A stretch of 64,000 bases of DNA, from contig NC_092676.1 in assembly GCF_964355755.1 (NCBI RefSeq), forward strand, positions 18,334,288-18,398,287, given 5' to 3'. The stretch is from Antedon mediterranea (Eukaryota; Echinodermata; Crinoidea; Comatulida; Antedonidae). Shown piece by piece: positions 32,938 through 44,400 of the stretch; the stretch's first letter is position 1; each line of letters begins with the position of its first letter. Below the pieces are notes generated by a model that saw only the letters and a list, made by a program, of their open reading frames with translations, was not told the DNA's origin and did not search any database. The translations under genes and the position numbers were made by a program.

Positions 32938-33147
32938 AACAAAATTCTAATCTAATTTTTAAAATGTAGTATTACATATACACAGAAACAAAAAGGAAAA
33001 TACAGTTTTAGTAGTAATAAAATAAGAAACATTTTTAAATGAATGAGATTTAAAATAATTATAATTTTATGGGTTTCTAATGGGTGCAACGTTTAATAAA
33101 TATGCTGATGCTGATTTGATAACGTTGTGATCATCGGCTGCCGAAAG

Positions 33148-33262
33148 CTCTGTCTGCACTATAAAACTAGTATGATGTGTCCAAATATGGTAGTGATATG
33201 ACATTATCATGTCTATATATGGGCACATCACATATACTTTGATAGTGTAAACAGAGCTTTAG
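33148..33262. mobile_element. MITE family 1, copy 7
   Basis: AAAGCTCTGTCTGCACTATA and TTTGATAGTGTAAACAGAGC form the ends, with inner GATGTGTCCAAATATGGTAG and GGGCACATCACAT. It lies just downstream of sulfatase B. Confidence 0.85.
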
Positions 33263-34070
33263 TCAATATGACATGTCAAGTACACTTTATGATACTGTGG
33301 CATTGTCTCTTTCTCTGTGCCGGTATGGGGGACAGGTGTATCTTTGATTATTTCTCTTGTGGAGTCTGCTTGAATAGTGGAATAAAAAGCTCCGGTTACA
33401 AGATAAGAACAGAATTGGAAAGTACATAAATTTTCCTTTCTACAATAGGGTTACTTTTTAAAAATTGTTTTTTAAAATTCATTTATTGTTCATTTAAATT
33501 ATAGTTACCATGATTATAAAATCAACGTATAAATTGCAATATTAAACCATGTAATAGAGTTAGAATACTTGGTTACTAAACACAATATACCATGCTAATG
33601 TTAATAGTTCTTTCGTCAACTTCCTTTAAACGATACTAGGCTACCTATATCATTCTAAACGGACAAAATACATCTTTTGATTTCGGCCAAGTGTCATGTA
33701 TTTAGGTATTCTATGCACCAGCTTGCCATCCGTTGCATGCAACAGTTCCTTGTATATTGTACACTACAATCGGACAAAAAGATCTCCAGCTAATCTCCAA
33801 CAACTCATTTGCATATTTTTGAATTTATTTATAGAAATGTACAATTTAATCTTACATTATTACTGGACATAATATATATCTATTTTTCTACTGTAGAAGA
33901 AGGGTTTTTCTACAAGATTTGTATTCATCATTTAATGTTCAATAATTTTTAATTATGATTTTTTTTTTGTCAACAATAAAATCGATTGAAAAAAAGAAAT
34001 TTAAGTAATTTATCGTCAGTGATTACTTCATTGATGCGTAGTGGCCTAACAATAAGAACCACATCGTCTT
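33263..34070. other. AT-rich intergenic stretch, nothing recognised
   Basis: No long open frame, tRNA or clear repeat was seen between the MITE downstream of sulfatase B and the GACC-repeat element. Confidence 0.4.
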
Positions 34071-34074
34071 AAAA

Positions 34075-34800
34075 CAAGGCCATAGATGGCTGCAGTCGCG
34101 TGCTCATTATTGTTTACCGACCGACCGACCAACCTACAAACTGACCGATATTACTGAACATGTTTAAAAATGTTGAAAATGTTTAAAAACATTTATATTT
34201 TTTTAATTTACACGTGCGTATCTTGTCACTTTTGACGTGCTCGTATAACGTAATTTCGAGTTGAAAAGTAAGTCAAGAAAACAGAAATCGGCAAAAAGAG
34301 TGCGCAATAACATTTAACGCGCAGTGCGCGCGCAAAAATCTGCGCACTCATGGCAATTTTGTAAACGCTTAAAATTGCCTGAAACGTATTCTTATTTCAT
34401 CGAAAATAAATTTTGAAAATTTTAAGCGCGCGTACGCATGCGTTACATGCGCTACGCACGTAATTGTATTGCCATATGATGATTTATGCCCTGAAATTTA
34501 TGAGTACCAAATTTTATTTAATTGTGATTCATGGTTGTGAAGATATGATTACAAACGTGATTTCGTTAAATTGTGCGTAGACCGCGTCATTTTTTATTGC
34601 GCACCGTGAAAACATAACCACATCGATTCCTGGCCATAAGGAATATACTGTGAAAAATTTACTTAGCTAGATTAAACTGATATCAAGATACGGTCAGAAA
34701 GCGATAAAACGCATAGTGATACCGGACCGACAGACAGACAGACCGACCGACCGACCGACCGACCGACATAGTGAACTATAGAGTCGCGTCCACGCGACTA
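34075..34800. mobile_element. GACC-repeat dispersed element, long copy
   Basis: It begins AAGGCCATAGATGGCTGCAG, then GCGTGCTCATTATTGTTTAC and a (CCGA)n run. It ends with a second (GACC)n run, CATAGTGAACTATAGAGTCG and a CGCG-TCCA-CGCG hairpin. The same ends occur, joined directly, in a shorter inverted copy at 37553-37655. Confidence 0.65.
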
Positions 34801-35800
34801 AAAATAATATTTGTATCACCAATCCAACAATTAATGAGTTATTCATTATTCATTAATAAGTAATTCAGTAATTGACATAATTCGAGGTTAAGAATTCGTT
34901 TCTTGCTTGTAGAATTGTAATCATTTTTTATGTTATTTATTATTATTTCAAATCACAATTGTTTTTTTACAATGTCGTGATAATGAATACAAAACGTGGC
35001 ATTCAATGTTTTTGTGTTCCACCGAAAAATCTCCATGAAACGCAGGTGACGTACTTAAAAAAAGTTACCGCTAATGTAATGTAATATAACTGTTGGCCTC
35101 ATGTCACTTTTGCTTTGTAGTAATACTTCAATGAAATGTTTGTGGTTGTTGTGCACGCGCATTCGTCACAATAAAGACACTGCAAAAAATTATGTTCTTT
35201 CAAACGTGGCGCGCTGAAATAGAATTTGCGCGCTTAGAAACATACATTTAGTTGCCATCGCAATTCAAAAGAAAAAACATATTTTTTGGCAGGAAGCTGT
35301 TATCGAAGTTTATTGTTCAAAATCTGCTTTCTACGCGGTCTACACTTAGACATTACCATGAAATTTGTAATTTTAATTGCAAAATATGACTTCTGTATAA
35401 AAACCAACGAATCATGCTTTTAACAGGCCTAATGCCTATTTGAGGTCTTAAGTTTTAAAAATGTTGTTTTATGACTCGTACTCCTCCAGCTAGGAGGAGG
35501 ACGCCGCGCAAACGCGATGGCGACGAAGCCGTAAGCTGTGTTTATCATAATGGTAACGCTAAACCAACAGAAACAACAACAGCTTGTCAATAGGTACATT
35601 TATTTAATTTATTTAAATATATTTATACAGGATAAAAACATCAGGTATAGGCCTAGGCCTACTAGCCTAGGTAGCACCTTTTTTACATGTCCTATTTTTA
35701 GAATAGGTTAAAAAACATACATAACAAACATACTAGCCTAGGCTAGGCCTAATAAAACTGTAAAAATAGCAATGTAAAGACAAAAAGGAATGAAACAAGC
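34801..35800. other. intergenic stretch without a gene
   Basis: AT-rich with GCGCGC-containing patches and TAGGCCTAGGCCTA-type runs near 35650 and 35740. No supported coding exon. Confidence 0.4.
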
Positions 35801-35804
35801 ACGA

Positions 35805-36142
35805 ATGTGCAATACTCGGGGTACAGCGAAAGAAGCTGTAATGACGTCATAAGACCGGATGTAACGTCACATACACATCACTAACCGCGCTACCGAATAC
35901 GGCTATACGGTACCATCTTCGAGACGTGATATGGCTGCATCCGGTTTGAAATTAAAAAATCCGGCTCTATAGCTTTGAGGACATGTCCCTGTAGTATATT
36001 CATGCTAAATCCGAGCTCAATACTACAACGAATAAGGGGGGAGTAGTACTTTATAAATCGCACTTTTTGCTCAATAGTGTGTGGATGGTAGAAGAAGAGG
36101 AAAAGATGAGAGTCCTAGACTCAGGTACCCCGAGTAATAAAA
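35805..36142. repeat. ~330-bp element, copy 1, with ACTCGGGGTAC / GTACCCCGAGT ends
   Basis: It runs from about GCACGAATGTGCAATACTCG through TATGGCTGCATCCGGTTTGA to CAGGTACCCCGAGTAA. Copy 2 at 36664-37000 is closely similar throughout. The ends are short inverted repeats, suggesting a non-autonomous element. Confidence 0.75.
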
Positions 36143-36284
36143 CGAGATATACTCTATATCATATTACGTATACAGTATATTTCACCATAAAGTTAAAGAA
36201 AAATAGGTTTCGCCAGGGCTCGAACAACCGGGACCTTCTGCGTGTTGTTAAGCAGACTTGACAACCACTACACTACAAAACCTC
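36142..36284 (-). repeat. tRNA-Val-headed SINE-like element, copy 1
   Basis: On the minus strand a tRNA-Val-like head (36284-36206) contains TAGTGTAGTGGTTGTCAAGT and a TTCGAGCCCTGGCGAAACC end, with inserted bases in the anticodon and T arms. A T-rich linker and GTATACGTAATATGATATAG follow. The head is degenerate, so it is not a working tRNA. Confidence 0.65.
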
Positions 36285-36431
36285 TTACACTAAAAATGTG
36301 GGTTACACAAAGTTTTTTAATCCATTTAAATTACAAATAAATATGGTAATAAGCACAAAGCAAAATAAACATGTATAAAAGTGATAATTACCGATTACAC
36401 AAAATAGTTATTTAAAAAAATAATAAAAATA

Positions 36432-36569
36432 AGATATACTGTGTATAATTATCATATTGCGTATACAGTACTTTTCACCATAAAATAAAAAAAAAAAGGT
36501 TTCGCCCGGGCTCGAACCAGGTACCTTCTGCGTGTTAAGCAAACGTGATAACCACTACGCAAAGAAGCC
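36432..36569 (-). repeat. tRNA-Val(AAC)-headed SINE-like element, copy 2
   Basis: The 72-nt head (36569-36498, minus strand) folds as tRNA-Val: GTAGTGGTTATCAC D arm, TTTGC-TTAACAC-GCAGA anticodon arm with AAC, and a TTCGAGC T loop. The acceptor stem has two mismatches. The tail matches copy 1, with GTATACGCAATATGATAATT. A dispersed tRNA-derived repeat is likelier than a functional tRNA gene. Confidence 0.65.
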
Positions 36570-36663
36570 GCATATAACTACCTTACGCTGTGTGGTGTGT
36601 CACACATTGTGGCTTCTTAATTAAACAAATTAATTAACAAACTAGACTCGGGTACCCCGAGTA

Positions 36664-37000
36664 AAAAGCACGAATGTACGATACTCGGGGTACAGCAAAT
36701 GAAGCTGTAATGACGTCATAAGACGGGATGTGACGTCACATACACATCAATAACCTACCAAATACGGCTATATGGTACCATTTTCGAGACGTTATATGGC
36801 TGCATCCGGTTTGAAATCTAAAAATCCGGCTCTATAGATTGGAGGACATGTCCCTGTAGTATATTCATGCTAAATCCCAGCTCAATACTACAACTAATAA
36901 GGGAGGAGTAGTACTTTAAAAATCGCACTTTTTACTCAATAGTGTCCAGATGGTGGAGGAGAAAAAGAGTAAGTACTAGACTCGGGTACCCCGAGTAAAA
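36664..37000. repeat. ~330-bp element, copy 2
   Basis: It matches copy 1 at 35805-36142, sharing ATGACGTCATAAGAC, TTCATGCTAAATCC and GGAGTAGTACTTT. It ends in the perfect palindrome CTCGGGTACCCCGAG. Confidence 0.75.
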
Positions 37001-37205
37001 ACTAGAGATAAGTGATACACATTTATCTATAGTTTTGTAATTGATAATTCAATTTAACCGTCTTTAAATGACTGTTTCGATACTGTATCTAATATGCCTT
37101 GGCATTGCTATTAATAAATATTAGTGTTACCATGATCTTCTTTGACGCTTTTTTTAGTTTGAAGTTTACTGGTGATGCTTTACGGTGGGTAACATTTGCA
37201 TTACT

Positions 37206-37384
37206 AAAGCGTGGTTCCCACTAGCGACGCAACGTAAGTACGTAACGCAACGCAAGTGAATTGACCAATCACAAGCGATGGCTTATACGTTTTTGATTGC
37301 TGTCTATAACTTCGCTTGTCATTGGTTAAAACGCTTGCGTTGCGTTTACGTCCTTGCGTTACGTTCTAGTGGGAACCAAGATTT
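37206..37384. mobile_element. MITE family 2, full copy
   Basis: The ends TGGTTCCCACTAGCGACGCA and CGTTACGTTCTAGTGGGAAC are inverted repeats. The inner ACCAATCACAAGCGATGG pairs with CGCTTGTCATTGGT, so most of the element can fold back on itself. Confidence 0.85.
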
Positions 37385-37552
37385 ACGCAGAATTGAGCCG
37401 CATAATGTTGCGAAAAAAGAGTTTTCAGATATGGCAGGTAAGACGGCAAGGTAAGTATTAAATTATTGTCTATTACTTTTAGAAATAAGTCGAGTATTAT
37501 GAAAATTAACTTTGTTTGCCTATTAATTGTCAATCCAGTTTATACAGTAGTA

Positions 37553-37655
37553 GAACTCTACAGCTCACTATGTCGGTCGGTTGGTCGGTCGGTCGGTAAA
37601 CATTAACTTGAGCACGCTACTGCCGCCATCTATATGGCCTTGTTAGTTATTCAAA
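37553..37655. mobile_element. GACC-repeat dispersed element, short inverted copy
   Basis: Reverse-complement arrangement of the 34075-34800 ends: CTCACTATGTCGGTCGG, a GGTC run, GTAAACATTAACTTGAGCAC and GCCATCTATATGGCCTTGTT. Confidence 0.65.
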
Positions 37656-38455
37656 TGTATGCGAACCCCTACACGGCGGGTATAAAAGGCAAAACAAGAT
37701 CAAACATTGAGCTAAACACCTAAAGTTGGCCTAGACAAAACAATTAGTACAATCTACTATAAATATTCAACTTCAAAATTATTAGAATTTCGCAACAAGC
37801 TTTTTTTTAACCATGTTGTTAATGATTTTTATTTATACCGCGGTACTAATGTTCATTGAAATTGTCTCGAACGTTTCTGTTAAAAAAATATGTTTACTTA
37901 ATATCTTATGATGCCCATAAAATAGGATTTTTATCTTTGTACAAAGCTAATAAACGGATGTTTTTTAGAAGTGGAAACTGTTCTTGTCATTGATGTGCAA
38001 ATATGTTCCTTTGAATACAGCGTGCTTTATCATGTGAACCTTATTATAAATGTTTGCTCATGAATAATGCATGTTCACCATGGAAACAACAAACAAAGAG
38101 GGAGGGACCGAACGTAAACAGGACTCGACCCTCTCAACGATGAATGGTCTATTGTATACGCACGTCTTATTAAGGTTGTGGCCTTTGTTATAGACAGTAT
38201 AAACTAAATCATGAACTAGGGTACAATAAAGGTAACGTACTTGGTACGAGTGCTTATAACACTCGGTCATAACTTGTTTGAACAAGAACAATTTCACTGT
38301 TATAAGTGCTTGGTACAATATTTCAAGGATCACAAATCAGGATAGAAATGTTTTTTAATCGTAATCATTATAACCCAAATGATAGCACTGCGCAAAGGTT
38401 GAATATCAATGAGGTAAAGATAGTTTTTGAAAACTCGAATGAAGTTTACTAGGAT

Positions 38456-41400
38456 ATGGGATCGAATCGACTTGACGTTACCGAAAAGTGGTTCAAATCA
38501 CCGTCCTCCGACATGGATAAAGGATTTACAAAACCATTGGTTCCTTCAAGAGACAGGGTGAGTTTAATTTTACGGTGCTATTTAAACAATTTAGTTAATT
38601 TGTGATTAATTAAATGGTAGTGTTTAAATATGAGTATGGGTTATAATGTATCAATCCAAAGGCAAATGACTGAAAAAATAACAAGGATGTGTGTATCAGT
38701 GGTTGGATCTCAATGGAGATACAAAAAAAAAGCAAAACAGCCAGAAAAGTTAGCAGAGCTTTCGCCAACACTAGTTTATCAGTGCAAGTTAAATGAGTAG
38801 TTCTGAACATGTAATACATTACCGTACACTTTTAAATGTGCTACATTTAAAACATGATGCCTACATTACTGCACATGCTGAAAGTATTAAGTTTTAACTA
38901 TTTTTGTATGATTTTATTTATACCGTATTAACTAAATCAAGGCCAAAACTTTGTACAGTAGGGTTTTTTTTATATTAAGAATTTAATTATAAGATTTTCA
39001 ATATTGTTTGTAATAGTCATGTTATAGGCCTACAACACTGACCAAAAAAGTAAAACTACTACACACCAGCACTGATTTGTTTTAATGTTAGTTTAATTTA
39101 AAACACATTTGACCGTATTTATACCAAACTTTATAGTTATGTCATAGAGATATTATAATGCACTATAATATCTCTATTGTATAGACAGTGTGTTCATAAA
39201 TAATGGATGATCATTCAATGTTATATCTATTTGCAATGCGTCACTAAAATCTACAAAAACAAACAACACTTAATAATTAACTTATTCGGTTTAATTGAAC
39301 CGCATTAATGCTAAAACACCTACTGCCTTTTGTAATATTTTTTGTCATTCCATTGTGAGAATTGTTAACTTGTTAAGCACGTTTAGATAGCCGTCTATTA
39401 TATTCCGAGATTAAGTAGGCCTATACCCACTCATTCCTAAACGACGTCAAACTGTTTCAAATTATTATGAACCTGTTTCTGTAAATGTTCAAGCATTTTA
39501 TTTTTATATTCCGAACCGAAGTTTCTTAATGTAGCCAACAGAAATATACAGTAATATATGCGTCTATCTGACCGTGCACTAACATTTTGTCATTAATAAT
39601 TTATCGGCCTGGAAACTAAAGGCCGAATGACTTTGAAGATATTATGTTGTACTGTAGGCTAATTTGCAATGTACCGCAGAGACCTCCATAATTTCATATT
39701 ATAGGCTACATCAGCAATGTTGAAGGGTCTACCGTCGTTAAAGAGGTGGTTCCTGATCATTGGACATTATTTTCCAATGTGTTACAAAAATGAGGCCTAT
39801 GTATCTTAATAATGCGAACGAGGCGATAGTAAATCAACCAACTGTCAAACTGTGGTTACTGTATACTTTTTTTTCTACTCACCAATTATTTTTTGTGTAT
39901 TCATTTTTTTTTAAGTAGTAGTTTATCTTTATAAAAAAAAAACAAAGGTTTATTGACCAAAATTCCTTATTTCCGAACACTGTACTTTTGATTGTGATTG
40001 ATGAACGTTTTTACACAAAAATATTTATTTCAGACGTAAAAATAAAGAAAAGATTTACTGTAAAATGAAATGAAAACTAGTAATCACTATGCTGGTAAAT
40101 ATTTAAGATTGAAAACTGACAGTTCTTTTGACACCTCTCATTAATGTCAGAGAATATTAATCATTAGTTGTAAACAGTGAGACATTTCAAAAATAGAAGT
40201 ATTTTCTAATTCTGATATTTAAAAACCACTTGACCTTCATTTCAAAAAGTATAAATTTAGATTTATGCGTGCATAATAAATCAGGGGAATTAACAATTGG
40301 AAAATGAAAAATAAGAAAGATTCCTGGTTAAAAAAACTAACAAAAAATGGTGGAGCAAGGAAGATGAAAAATACGAAATTAGATAAATTTGTAATTCCAA
40401 TTGTTTGAGTTCCGTTCCGTTTTGAGGGGAAAAAAATATTTAGATAATAATTGAAAGAAGAATTTAGATGATAAATGATGAAAAAAGAATATTATGAAGT
40501 TGCAATTCAGAGGAAAGAAATTAAAAGTTTTGGGTGAAGAGGAAAAAAGAATATTTAGAAAATGATGAAAAGTAACGAAGAAATCAAGAATTTAAAAGAA
40601 GTTGTAATTCAGAAGGAAAAACAAATTAGAAGAAGAAATAAAAAAATTCCAGGTATAAATATTAATAGGAAATGATGGAATAAAGGAAGACGAACAAGAG
40701 AATACCTGAATAAAATTGTAACTTACGGAAAAAGAATCCAAGTAAATTGATGAAAATATATATATATAAATTTGTGTACCTTTATTTTTATATTTAAAGT
40801 AGTTATAAGAACAAAAATCAACAATAATTCTTTTACTCATAAATTTAGTGTTAAACATTTATTTTTCATATATTTTCATGTTTTTTTTTGTAATTCTTAA
40901 TTTAATTTTTGCTTGTATTGTTTGATTGTCTGGAGTTGAAAAGATGTGAATATTAACAGAAAATGATCGAATTAGGACCACAAGACCCCCATTTTGGTTT
41001 TGTATTTAAACGTTATACTCTTCATGTTACAGTTGGCTATAGTTTTCAAAGATATTTTTTTTTCTAGGTGTATAAACACCCAGTCGGGTAATAATATCTC
41101 GTAAACCTAGTCGGCTATTAATAATAATAATCTTAAAACGATACCGACAATTATATAACATTTGTAATCATGTTTAGCAAGTTGAGTACAAAAGCAGGAC
41201 TGCAAATCTGTTGTCGACATACTTACGTCAATAAGTAGTGTGTCGTTGTGTTCAGATCAAACCCAAGGAGCTCGTAAAATGACAATATTAATTCCCAAAC
41301 GACCCCATGCTGCATGTCTTAGATAACAAGCGCCTCCCTCTTTTATTGATTTTAAATCATAATGGAGTAAGTCATTGTTAGCAAATGTAATTATATAATA

Positions 41401-44400
41401 AATAATAGGGATTGTCGATATTTGTTTGGATTTCTTAAGATAATTCCCAAACGACCCCATGGTACACACATAATTTACCACCATATATTCAAAAGGATTT
41501 ACTCTAATCATGTACCTATAAATTATATACTAATTTATAGATAGGTCCATGCTCTATTCTATAATAACTCTATTCATTTTTTTTTCTAATTTAAACAGGT
41601 TTGTTTGTATCTACAGTATAATCATTGTATTAATAATTATAATCTTAATTCCTTACTCCCAGTCTCTGTGTTTACGATTTCAAAGCAAGTATATAGTATA
41701 CAAAAGAAGTAGTTAGTAATGTTGTAATGATGAAATTAGCTTAAATATATCATCACCTGAAACAAGAATTTACTTTGCGTCTCGACCAAAGACATTATTA
41801 TTATTATTACATTGTACCATTGAGATGTACATCTCCCTAGTTGTGTACGTACAGTTGGCCTATAATCTTCAGTATTTTCAATATAGACCTTACAGTATGT
41901 TTGACACGGTGGTGTAAATTAGCATTTACAATTAGTTTCCATTTTTGGAACTAGGTGAGGTAAAGTTGTAGTCGTAAATGTAATTCTTGATATATTGTGC
42001 GCATTGAAGTCAATAAATTCTACTTAAATTTGACGAAAATAAATTATCTTGGGATAAAAAAACTAAAATAATTTTGAAATAGACCTATATTCTATATTTA
42101 CATTTTAATGAGTGTACATTTTTTGTTTGATGAGTTTGTGACGAGCAAAACGTTCGAGTTCTGGTGACTCAAGATGGGGTCATTAACGACATGCAAGCCT
42201 GTGTTCATAACGGGACGTGAACAGTAGGCCTATGATCATTTGTGAAAAGCAGTTTGAAGGGTCTAATAACGACGGTTCAATCGCAGTCATGGCCTGAATT
42301 TTTGGCTCTAAAAGGCATGTCTAACATGCGCAGAATGTTATACAAGTAATTATGAGCCCAATGATTATGAGAACACATTTTTTAAAATGATCGCAAACTG
42401 TCTTTCTACAGTATACCGTTTTACAATGACAATAATTGAATTTGTAATTTTATGTAAAATACCTATAATTTTTTCTCTATTAATGATATATTAACAATAC
42501 TATAATAAGAATAACATTTATTATTGTTTACAGAAAAATTCTACGTTATAACCTTTTCCTTCATAACACTACTAGTACTAATGTAGTAAAATAATATGTG
42601 TCTGATATATATCTAACATTCCGATCGTTATAAATTCCCAATGTGAAAATCATTCATTTTTCCGATGCTCTTAAAATGTAATAATTTATTACTGACAGTA
42701 TTTTAATTTTATAGAGATTTATAATACAAAGTAGGACGCTTGTAACATTTATTTTAATGACTCGAGAATCGTTAATCAATCAATTGTCATCTTCTGTAAG
42801 TATAAGATCAAGGTTTTTCTGAATATTGGCCCAGGTATACTTATTTGCAGATTAATGGGGTTTAAAATAATTAGATTAGCCTAAAGCTCTGTCTACACTA
42901 TCAAACTTTATGTCTAAAAAAAACTAGTTTAATAGTGTAGGCAGTAAAGCTCTACCTACACTCTCAAATTGGTAGTGATATCTCCAAATACGGAAGTGAT
43001 ATGACCCATATGGGCACATCATATTTTTTGTTGTCACATAAAGTTTGATAGTGTAGACAGAGCTTTATAATAGTTCTGGCTACAAAATGTATGACAGGAA
43101 TGTTCTATTGTTGCATTACTATAAGTTATAGTATACGTATATCTTGTTGAATTGTACTGTGTTTCTACAGTATATGTAACCAGATGAAATATTCTTTTGA
43201 AAGAATTATACATTTTTGTATGTTACCTGGAAATTGAATAAAATAAAAAAAAAAATTAATAAAAAATACATGGCTGTTTTTCTTGTTGCTATATTTTATA
43301 TGATATGTTCTTTAATATCTGAATTGTTCAATTAAGTTCAATTATGTTATTCAATTTGCCGTATTTTTATTTAAACTTAGGCTATGTGAAACGCATAGGC
43401 CTGATCGTAATTTAATTAATTCTACTATATAAATATATAGCGACTAAAAGTTAAATAAGGAAAATATCTCTTAAGTGTGATTACAGCCGCAAAATTAATC
43501 ATAGATCCTATAGTAGAACCTGCAATGCACAATATGATTGAAATAACGAATTTGCCGTATCCGCTTAGGCCTATTCCATCTGTGTTAATTTCAACATGGA
43601 AAGCGTCTGACGACAGAAACATAATTATTCCGGTTATTAGTTAGATTGCAGGCTAATTACAATAATAATGTCTGGGTTTCTATGTAAAATACATAATACA
43701 TTAATATTGATTATAAGCTAAAATAAACTTTCATCGTTTTTCGTAATACTAGGCCTACTATTATGGTATCACGTGGGAGCAAAAACCTGGAAAATGTCAA
43801 TCAGTAGAAATATTTGTGGTGAGAACAAAGGAACGTTATAGAAAGTTAAAACACTATTGCTAATATTTATACATTATTATATAATATATTACAAATTGTA
43901 TTACGTTAACGTAATTAACTAAATATTGGAGCGGATGATTACGTCATACCGTGACAGGTATTCGACGCCATTCCTTGGATAGACATGTAAATTTGCCTAG
44001 CAACAGATTCATGTTTATATAAGTCCAAGTAGGCGGGTGAACTTAGGAATATTAAGTCTCTTTCTATTCGTTCTTGTTTCTTGACTTTGTTTGCACTAAA
44101 TATCTAAAATTAGGGTATCATGTTCGTAGACAAATCTGAAAACAACTTGTTTATTGACTGCCGCCTTTATTCGATGACCTCTGTTGTTTTCCCATGTAAT
44201 CGATTTGCTTTGAATTCAATTGATTGGCGGGTTTTAAGATGTACTTGAAGAAAACAATTCTATTTGTCTTTGAGATTTTCGACTGTTAACTAGAAGTGCT
44301 TGAGGAAACTTACGCAAAAAGTACATTACGTTGTAGCCTATCCAATGGTAGCATTGTTTGCTTCTAATATAAATACCCATTCACAGTATAAAATATTGTG

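Noticed and set aside
43425-43622. 65-codon minus-strand frame with a hydrophobic stretch (FVISIILCIAGSTIGSMI)
   Set aside because: It lies in intron 1 of the NWD-type gene, has no clear splice partners, and hydrophobic translations are common in AT-rich DNA.
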